Source: Nitrospirota bacterium
Lineage (GTDB): Bacteria; Nitrospirota; Nitrospiria; JACQBZ01
DNA: 6,794 nucleotides
Direction of reading: 5' to 3'
NCBI GenBank assembly: GCA_016198945.1
Contig: JACQHO010000120.1
Location: forward strand, 1-6,794
In this document: positions 1-4,484 of the stretch, piece by piece
Layout of the letters: each line of letters begins with the position of its first letter
Numbering within the stretch: position 1 is the first letter of the stretch
Translations under genes and position numbers: made by a program
Notes under the pieces: model-generated
The model's database searches: none
Told to the model about the DNA's origin: nothing
Seen by the model: only the letters and a program-made list of their open reading frames with translations

Positions 1-249
1 GACCCGGGAGAGATGGGCCAATGAGAACTCCAGGCCGATTGTAAACAGAAGCATCACAACGCCCACTTCGGCCAGAAGCTTGACCTGTTCCACGTCGTCG
101 ATCAAGTTGAAGCCGTAGGGACCCACCATCGCTCCGGCCATCAAAAATCCGATGATCGACGGAAGATGGAGCCGCTGGAAGACCAGGACGACCAGGATCG
201 AAAACCCGAAAATGATCACTAAATCCTGTAGAAATTCAATATGCGGCAT
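1..249 (-). CDS. Kef-type (CPA2 family) cation/proton antiporter, N-terminal part only
   Basis: This is the first 83 residues of an integral membrane antiporter; the rest lies beyond the left edge of the window. The protein begins MPHIEFLQDLVIIFGFS and continues with hydrophobic stretches at about residues 10-24, 31-47 and 62-76. The stretches LPSIIGFLMAGAMVGPYG and GVVMLLFTIGLEFS are hallmarks of the Kef/CPA2 sodium- or potassium/proton exchanger family, which exchanges monovalent cations for protons across the inner membrane. The start codon is supported by a Shine-Dalgarno GGAGG (plus-strand 257-261) seven bases upstream and a consensus-like promoter further up. It is divergent from the beta-propeller operon. 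Ion specificity, and whether a C-terminal RCK/TrkA-N domain follows, cannot be seen. Confidence 0.92.
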   Translation of the reverse strand, partial: MPHIEFLQDLVIIFGFSILVVLVFQRLHLPSIIGFLMAGAMVGPYGFNLIDDVEQVKLLAEVGVVMLLFTIGLEFSLAHLSRV

Positions 250-282
250 GAATCCGCCTCCGCGTTGTTTATACCATATCAT

Positions 283-311
283 ATTTTAAAAGGATCGTCT
301 CCCCGAAACAA
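283..311 (-). promoter_or_regulatory. Sigma70-like promoter of the Kef-type antiporter gene
   Basis: Read on the minus strand, TTGTTT (306-311) and TAAAAT (283-288) are separated by exactly 17 bases. Transcription would start near 276, giving a leader of about 27 bases that contains the GGAGG ribosome-binding site. The spacer contains one copy of an 11-bp repeat that is also present in the divergent promoter. Confidence 0.55.
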
Positions 312-322
312 AAAATTGCCTC

Positions 323-352
323 TTGAACTTGTGGAAAGGATCGTCGTAAAAT
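323..352 (+). promoter_or_regulatory. Sigma70-like promoter of the propeller-bolA-glutaredoxin operon
   Basis: TTGAAC (323-328) and TAAAAT (347-352) are separated by 18 bases. Transcription would begin near 359, about 43 bases before the ATG at 402. An in-frame ATG at 351 lies inside the -10 box and could not be on this transcript, which supports the downstream start of the beta-propeller gene. Confidence 0.55.
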
Positions 353-401
353 GACGGGAAGCGAACCCACGAACGGATCATCAACCTCAAAGGAGCCGAC
401 G

Positions 402-1529
402 ATGATTTCCGTAAAGAAAGATCGGATGCGTCCGACGTTTTTCCTGTCCATGGCATTCCTGCTTGCTTCCTGGCTTTCCGGTTCCGTCGCGCTGGGAGGG
501 TCCTTCGAAATCTGGGTCGCGAACCAGGGTCTCGACAAAATCCAGATCATCGACGGGGAATCGCTCAAAGTAACGGCCGAAATCGAGGCCGATGCCGACG
601 GCAAGCCGGCCACCTCGAAACCCCATATGATTCTCTTCAGCCCCGATTACAAATATGCCTATGTGGCCAACGTGGGCTCGGCCCCCAAAACGAACAACAT
701 TCTCGTCATCCGGGCCTCCGATCGAAAGATCGTCGCGACGCTGCCTTCGGGACCGGTCACGCATGCCGTGACGCCTTCCCCGGACGGCAAACGGGCCTTC
801 GCGACCAGCGTGGGCGGCGACACGTTGATTGAAATCCTGACCGACGCCTCCAAGGAAAGTTTCGCGGTCGGACGGGAGATCCCGGTCGGCGACGGGCCGG
901 GCAACGTCAAGGACCGTCCGATCTGCGTCTTCTTTTCGGCCGACTCCCGCAAAGTCTACGTGACCAACGGAGGAGACCCGGCGGCGGTGGACCCCCTTTC
1001 CACCGGCTCGGTCTCGATCATCGATGTGGAGAGTGGAAAACAACTGAAGCAGTTTTCCAATGTCGGGCAGGAGGCCTGCGGCCTGGCCCTCTCCAAGGAC
1101 GGCGGAAGAATTTATATCAACGTCGGCGGTTACGTCAACGTCTACGCAACGATCGACACCAAAACGGACACGGTGATCCGGCAGGGAAATTCGGGGGGAT
1201 ATGATTCCCATGGAATTCGTCTGTCTCCGGACGGAAAGGAGCTTTGGCTGGCCAACCGGTTGAGCAACAGCATAACGATCGTCGACGCTTCGACCGACAA
1301 AATTACGGCCCGGATCACGGAAGCGGGGGACCGGCCGGATCTGATCGATTTTTCGCCCGACGGCAGCCGCGCGTTTTTGACGCTGCGTGGACAGGCCGTC
1401 ACCAAAACGGTCCATGATGTCACGGGAAAGGAGCCCGGACTGGCCGTGATCGAGGTAAAGGATCGTAAACGAACCGCGCACGTGGCGCTGGAAGGCGACC
1501 CGCACGGTCTCGCGGTTCGTCCCAAATAA
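402..1529 (+). CDS. Exported YVTN-type beta-propeller repeat protein
   Basis: A 375-residue protein predicted to act outside the cytoplasm. It starts with a basic stretch and a hydrophobic segment (about residues 11-31, ending GSVALGG), which looks like a Sec signal peptide. The mature part is built of repeated blades with YVTN-like strands (AYVANVG at 86-92, VYVTNGG at 185-191, LWLANR at 281-286) and S-P-D-G turns. Histidines 75, 121, 270 and 368 recur at the start of blade segments in the pattern H-x(5)-S-P-D. There is no CxxCH haem-attachment site, so it is not a c-type cytochrome, although the fold resembles the cytochrome d1/YncE propeller group. Function is unknown; such proteins often act as periplasmic binding or scaffold proteins. 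The ATG at 402 was chosen because AAGGAG (389-394) sits seven bases upstream and the promoter overlaps the alternative ATG at 351. It heads an operon with bolA 18 bases downstream. Confidence 0.87.
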   Translation: MISVKKDRMRPTFFLSMAFLLASWLSGSVALGGSFEIWVANQGLDKIQIIDGESLKVTAEIEADADGKPATSKPHMILFSPDYKYAYVANVGSAPKTNNILVIRASDRKIVATLPSGPVTHAVTPSPDGKRAFATSVGGDTLIEILTDASKESFAVGREIPVGDGPGNVKDRPICVFFSADSRKVYVTNGGDPAAVDPLSTGSVSIIDVESGKQLKQFSNVGQEACGLALSKDGGRIYINVGGYVNVYATIDTKTDTVIRQGNSGGYDSHGIRLSPDGKELWLANRLSNSITIVDASTDKITARITEAGDRPDLIDFSPDGSRAFLTLRGQAVTKTVHDVTGKEPGLAVIEVKDRKRTAHVALEGDPHGLAVRPK

Positions 1530-1547
1530 CGTGCGGACCCCTCGATC

Positions 1548-1787
1548 ATGATCACCCCGGAGGCCTTGGCCGGATATATTCAGACGGCGCTGACGGACGC
1601 AAAGGTGACGGTGACCGACCGAACCGGCACGCTGGATCATTTCATGATCCGCGTTGTTTCAAACGGGTTTCAAGGGAAAAACCTGCTGGACCGTCACCGC
1701 CTGATTTACCAGGCCTTAAACGAACCGATGAAGGACGGCCGGATTCATGCGGTCGAGATCAAGGCGGTCACCCCGGACGAAGCGTAA
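1548..1787 (+). CDS. BolA/IbaG family protein
   Basis: A 79-residue single-domain BolA protein. BolA proteins partner with CGFS-type monothiol glutaredoxins to form [2Fe-2S]-bridged heterodimers involved in iron-sulfur cluster trafficking and redox or iron sensing in the cytoplasm. Diagnostic stretches are the loop TGTLDHFMIRVVS, the segment FQGKNLLDRHRLIYQAL and the C-terminal IHAVEIKAVTPDE. The two expected cluster ligands are present: the loop histidine H31 and the invariant H67 in IHA. The loop residue being His rather than Cys places it with the BolA1-like type. No good Shine-Dalgarno precedes the ATG, so it probably depends on translational coupling with the propeller gene ending 18 bases upstream. 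The glutaredoxin partner is encoded 17 bases downstream, which strongly supports the assignment. Confidence 0.92.
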   Translation: MITPEALAGYIQTALTDAKVTVTDRTGTLDHFMIRVVSNGFQGKNLLDRHRLIYQALNEPMKDGRIHAVEIKAVTPDEA

Positions 1788-1804
1788 TTTAACAGGAGGC
1801 ACTG

Positions 1805-2140
1805 ATGTCGGACTCGATTCACCCCATTGAAGAAAACATTAAAAAGGAAATTCGGGAAAACACGATTTTAATCTACGGCAAAGGCACCAAAGAAGCGCCG
1901 CGCTGCGGCTTCACGCTGGAGACGATCCAGTTCTTCGAAAAATACGGCTACCCCTACCAGGTGATTGATGTCCTAAACGACATGCCGAAACGGGAGGCGC
2001 TCTCCAAGATCACCAACTGGCCCACGCTGCCGAAGGTCTTCATCGGCGGTGAGTTCTACGGCGACACCGATATCCTTGACGAGATGGAAAAAAAGGGCGA
2101 GGTCAAACCGCTGCTCGACCGGGTTTTTCAGAAGAAATAA
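1805..2140 (+). CDS. Monothiol glutaredoxin, Grx4/GrxD type, with CGFT active site
   Basis: A 111-residue glutaredoxin of the class that binds a glutathione-coordinated [2Fe-2S] cluster and transfers it to, or shares it with, BolA. The family signature KGTKEAPRCGF is present at residues 26-36, with the single active-site Cys at position 34. The cis-proline glutathione-binding segment is NWPTLPKVFIGGEF. Two departures from the usual family are visible: CGFS is CGFT, and the normally conserved GGCD glutathione-contact motif reads GDTD, losing the Cys. Neither should prevent glutathione or cluster binding, because Thr keeps the hydroxyl and the GGCD Cys is not a cluster ligand in known structures. 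The start is supported by AGGAGG at 1794-1799, five bases before the ATG. It is the last gene of the propeller-bolA-glutaredoxin operon and is followed by a strong terminator. Confidence 0.93.
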   Translation: MSDSIHPIEENIKKEIRENTILIYGKGTKEAPRCGFTLETIQFFEKYGYPYQVIDVLNDMPKREALSKITNWPTLPKVFIGGEFYGDTDILDEMEKKGEVKPLLDRVFQKK

Positions 2141-2150
2141 GCCTTTCAAT

Positions 2151-2186
2151 AACGACCCTCCGGATTCCTCCGGAGGGTCGTTTTTT
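2151..2186 (+). terminator. Intrinsic terminator after the glutaredoxin gene
   Basis: A perfect GC-rich stem, CGACCCTCCGGA (2153-2164) with its complement at 2169-2180, closes a four-base TTCC loop and is followed directly by six T residues. Two A residues upstream can extend the pairing into the T-tract. It separates the bolA-glutaredoxin operon from the sigma-factor operon. Confidence 0.92.
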
Positions 2187-2196
2187 CGGAAAAACC

Positions 2197-2222
2197 GGGA
2201 ACCTTTTCCTACCCCAAGCGTC
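2197..2222 (+). promoter_or_regulatory. Candidate ECF-type promoter upstream of the sigma factor gene
   Basis: GGGAACC (2197-2203) is followed, after 16 bases counted from GGAAC, by CGTC (2219-2222). GGAAC-N16-CGTC is the general shape of promoters read by ECF (group 4) sigma factors. It lies between the preceding terminator and the sigma factor start, where autoregulatory ECF promoters normally sit. Transcription would start near 2229. I did not see a comparable site before the other genes in the window. Confidence 0.5.
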
Positions 2223-2267
2223 TTAGCGGTTGAACGGTCTAATTCCGGGAGTCAAGGCTCACCGCTC

Positions 2268-2937
2268 ATGATGCCCCTTCAACTGAATCGAGAGGAAACC
2301 GTGACCCAAGAGGACGACCGCAGCTTCTTTGAAGCAAAGGTGATCAGCCTTTTGGATCAACTCTATGGGGCCGCGATACGGTTGGTGAAGAACCGGGAGG
2401 ATGCGGAGGACTTGGTGGCCGAGGCTGTCACCAAAGCCTGGACCTCCCGGCGCGCTCTATAAGGATCCGGAAAGTTTCCGGCCATGGATCTTTCGAATCT
2501 TGACGAACACGTTCATCAGCGACTGTCGCAAGCGGGCGGTCCGTCCGCAGACCGAGACGTTTTCGGAAAACCCGTCCGATGCCGAGACCGCTTTTTCACT
2601 CTTCGAAGAACTCCATCAGCCTTTCCTTTTTGGGTGGGGCAACCCGGAGAAGGAGTTCTTAAACAAACTGCTTCGGGAGGATCTCATGAAAGCGATGGAC
2701 GCTCTTCCCGAGCTTTTTCGGATCGTAGTAATGCTTTCGGACCTGGAAGGTTTCTCCTATCATGAAATGGCCGAAATATTGAAGGTCCCGGTGGGAACGG
2801 TCCGGTCGCGGCTCGCACGCGGACGCGGACTTCTGCAAAAGGCTTTATGGCGGCATGCAAAAGAGGCCGGGCTGATCAAAGAATCCAAAAAGTCGAGTGA
2901 GAGGCTCTATGAAAAAGATAAAAACGATCGGTTGTGA
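2268..2937 (+). CDS. ECF (group 4) RNA polymerase sigma factor, interrupted by one frameshift
   Basis: Two overlapping reading frames together encode one ECF sigma factor of about 222 residues. The first frame (2268-2462) gives the start of region 2, including the conserved DAEDLVAEAVTKAW. The second frame (continuing to 2937) gives the rest of region 2 (FRPWIFRILTNTFISDCRK), a linker, and region 4 (ALPELFRIVVMLSDLEGFS followed by VPVGTVRSRLARGRGLLQ), which binds -35 elements. The switch is a +1 shift between about 2442 and 2463, equivalent to one extra base; removing one C from the CCC at 2447-2449 restores AWTSGALYKDPESFRPW. The first frame otherwise hits TAA at 2460. The start could be ATG 2268 or GTG 2301; the latter has GAGAGGA just upstream. 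Region 4 and the linker resemble SigR/RpoE-like sigmas that pair with zinc anti-sigma factors, and such a gene follows with a 29-base overlap. The frameshift may be a sequencing error, a recent mutation or, less likely, recoding. Confidence 0.85.
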
Positions 2938-3148
2938 AGAGGCCTTGAAGCATCTGCTGACCTATCTGGACCGGGAGTTGGGCCCGGTCAAGCGCCGCGA
3001 GGTGGAGCATCACATCGAGATCTGCCGAACCTGCTTCTCGCGAGCGGAGTTCGAAAAGTTGCTGAAGACCCAGATCCGGGAGGCGGGACGTGAAACGGCC
3101 GGCGCCGAATTCGAAAACAAGATCAAGACGCTCCTGGGCCGATTCTAA
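2909..3148 (+). CDS. RsrA-like zinc-binding anti-sigma factor (ZAS family)
   Basis: A 79-residue cytoplasmic protein expected to bind and silence the upstream ECF sigma factor. The ZAS signature H-x3-C-x2-C is present as H35, C39 and C42 in EHHIEICRTC, and a further Cys lies at position 9 in GCEEALKHLLTYLDREL. The spacing C9-H35-C39-C42 is the same as the zinc ligand spacing C11-H37-C41-C44 of Streptomyces RsrA, where oxidation to a disulfide releases zinc and frees SigR. This predicts a thiol-oxidation switch. There is no transmembrane segment, so it is a soluble type. The ATG at 2909 is preceded by GAGAGG (2899-2904); an in-frame GTG at 2897 lacks such support. The start lies inside the sigma gene's 3' end, implying translational coupling. 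Its intact reading frame argues that the sigma frameshift is recent or artefactual. Confidence 0.87.
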   Translation: MKKIKTIGCEEALKHLLTYLDRELGPVKRREVEHHIEICRTCFSRAEFEKLLKTQIREAGRETAGAEFENKIKTLLGRF

Positions 3149-3188
3149 AAAACATCAAACCGAAACAAATACAGGAGGGAGACGCGCC

Positions 3189-3632
3189 ATGAAGATCAGA
3201 CTTTATCAACCATGGATCATTCTATCCGGCATTCTCATTGTCGCGGGCTGTGCCGCTCCGACAACAAAACCGCAGGCCACCCTTTATGATCGTCTGGGCG
3301 GAAAACCGGCCATCACGGCCGTGGTGAGCGACTTCATCGACCTGGTAGGGCAGGACGCGCGGGTCCTTCATTCGCCCGCGCCGGCTCGTGTCCCCGTCAT
3401 CAAGACCCTTCTCGTGGAGATGGTCTGTCAGGCCAGCGGCGGGCCCTGTACTTACAGCGGCCGGGACATGAAAAAGACCCATGCCGGAATGGGAATCAGC
3501 AACGCCGAGTTTGAGGCCGTGGTGGATGATCTGGTGAAGACCCTAAACCAGTATAAAGTGCCGGAGATGGAAAAGAACGATCTGCTGGCGCTTCTGGCTC
3601 CGATGCGCAAGGACATCGTCGAGACGCCGTAA
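3189..3632 (+). CDS. Lipoprotein group 1 truncated globin
   Basis: A 147-residue protein with a signal sequence and lipobox ILIVAGC, so Cys21 should be lipidated and the globin domain anchored to a membrane facing the periplasm. The domain (about residues 32-145) aligns without gaps to truncated haemoglobin N from LYDRLGGKPAI through GGPCTYSGRDMKKTHAGMGI. The proximal haem ligand His (F8) is H98. Distal-side residues differ from classical group 1 globins: the B10 Tyr position is Ile50, CD1 Phe is Pro63 and E11 Gln is Leu75. Cys80 and Cys87 flank the GGP motif and could pair in the periplasm. Known truncated globins handle O2 or NO, but the pocket here makes the ligand uncertain. A strong ribosome-binding site (AGGAGGGAG, 3173-3181) precedes ATG 3189. 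It lies 40 bases after the anti-sigma gene and is probably co-transcribed. Confidence 0.87.
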   Translation: MKIRLYQPWIILSGILIVAGCAAPTTKPQATLYDRLGGKPAITAVVSDFIDLVGQDARVLHSPAPARVPVIKTLLVEMVCQASGGPCTYSGRDMKKTHAGMGISNAEFEAVVDDLVKTLNQYKVPEMEKNDLLALLAPMRKDIVETP

Positions 3633-3645
3633 ATGAATGTTTGGG

Positions 3646-3660
3646 ACGATCTTAGATCGT
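3646..3660. repeat. 15-bp perfect palindrome between globin and methyltransferase genes
   Basis: ACGATCT, one central T, then AGATCGT form an inverted repeat with seven matching positions on each side. It lies in the 53-base gap between the globin stop and the methyltransferase start, just upstream of the AAAAGGAG ribosome-binding site. It could be a dimeric regulator site or a short hairpin that modulates expression of the methyltransferase. It lacks a proper T-tract, so it is not a good terminator. Confidence 0.4.
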
Positions 3661-3685
3661 TTCCATAAACAAAAGGAGAACAACC

Positions 3686-4471
3686 ATGGTTGCTTTCATC
3701 GGAGACAAAAAGGATTCAATCTTCCAGGCCGTTTCTCAGATGTACACCGATGTCGCAAGCTGTCCGAACCGGCAGTTTCATTTCCCGACCGGCCGGCCGG
3801 CCTGCCTCTTCGTCGGCTACCCCAGAAAACAACTGGATGCCATTCCCGAAACGGCCGTGGAATCGTTTGCGGGCGTAGGTTATCCGTTCTCCGTTGGCGC
3901 GATTAAAGAAGGGGATCGTGTTCTGGACATCGGATCCGGTTCCGGAACGGATGTTCTGATTGCATCCGCTTTAACCGGCCCGCGCGGAAAGGTCTACGGC
4001 CTGGACATGACCGATGCGATGCTTTCAAAGGCCCGCGCGAATGCGGAAAAGATGGGGGCCGTCCATGTTGAATTTGTGAAGGGGAACGCCGAGACGATCC
4101 CGCTTCCCGATGCCTCCGTCGATATCATCACCAGCAACGGCGTCTTGAACCTCGTCCCGGACAAACCGAAGGCCTTTTCTGAAATCTTCCGCGTGCTCCG
4201 TCCCGGCGGGCAGATCCAGATTTCGGATATCGTACTGGGGAAACCCATCAAAGAGTCTTCCCGAGAAAACCCGCAGCTCTGGGCCGAGTGCATCGTGGGC
4301 GCGGTATTGGAGGAGGACTATCTTGAGCTGTTCCGCGCCGCCGGTTTTAAGGATGTAAAGGTGATTGGCGAGCTGGACTATTTTTCAAAAAGTGCGGAGG
4401 CCGACACACGCGAGGTGGCCGCAAAGTACGGGGCGAAGACCGTCGTGATCAAAGGAAGCAAGCCGTCTTGA
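3686..4471 (+). CDS. ArsM-like class I SAM-dependent methyltransferase
   Basis: A 261-residue cytosolic methyltransferase. The SAM-binding core is clear: motif I LDIGSGSGTD (80-89), the acidic loop YGLDMTDAML (104-113), the adenine-contact region around GNAETIPLPD (133-142), and the post-core segment EIFRVLRPGGQIQISD (166-181). Spacing and sequence resemble arsenite methyltransferase (ArsM) and its relatives: SNGVLNLVPDK at 150-160 matches the ArsM SNCVINL region, and WAECIVGAV at 199-207 matches the segment carrying the last ArsM Cys. However, the middle arsenic-binding Cys is Gly152; Cys202 is kept, and Cys26 and Cys40 lie in an N-terminal extension (FHFPTGRPACLFVGYP). With this pattern, classical As(III) methylation is uncertain and another soft metal(loid) or small-molecule substrate is possible. 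AAAAGGAG (3671-3678) precedes ATG 3686. It is the last gene of the sigma-factor cluster. Confidence 0.82.
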   Translation: MVAFIGDKKDSIFQAVSQMYTDVASCPNRQFHFPTGRPACLFVGYPRKQLDAIPETAVESFAGVGYPFSVGAIKEGDRVLDIGSGSGTDVLIASALTGPRGKVYGLDMTDAMLSKARANAEKMGAVHVEFVKGNAETIPLPDASVDIITSNGVLNLVPDKPKAFSEIFRVLRPGGQIQISDIVLGKPIKESSRENPQLWAECIVGAVLEEDYLELFRAAGFKDVKVIGELDYFSKSAEADTREVAAKYGAKTVVIKGSKPS

Positions 4472-4484
4472 CGGCGGCTTCCTT
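4452..4484. terminator. Hairpin spanning both convergent stop codons
   Basis: AAGGAAGC (4452-4459) pairs perfectly with GCTTCCTT (4477-4484). After a small internal loop (AA opposite G), GCCGT (4462-4466) pairs with ACGGC (4471-4475) around a four-base CTTG loop. The methyltransferase stop is in the loop, and the end of the diguanylate cyclase gene is in the outer stem. T-tracts are short on both strands, so it may terminate weakly or protect mRNA 3' ends rather than act as a strong intrinsic terminator. Confidence 0.5.

Noticed and set aside
351..401. Upstream in-frame ATG that would extend the beta-propeller protein by 17 residues
   Set aside because: It lies inside the -10 box of the likely promoter, has no ribosome-binding site, and would place a polar stretch before the signal peptide. 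ATG 402 has AAGGAG at good spacing.
387..1640. Long open frame (417 codons) on the minus strand opposite the beta-propeller gene
   Set aside because: It is Arg/Asp/Gly-rich with no recognisable motif and mirrors the codon bias of the real gene on the other strand, which has clear signal peptide and blade repeats.
2049..2267. Upstream part of the frame that runs into the sigma factor N-terminus
   Set aside because: It overlaps the end of the glutaredoxin gene and passes through a strong terminator. The sigma factor most likely starts at 2268 or 2301, after the ECF-like promoter.
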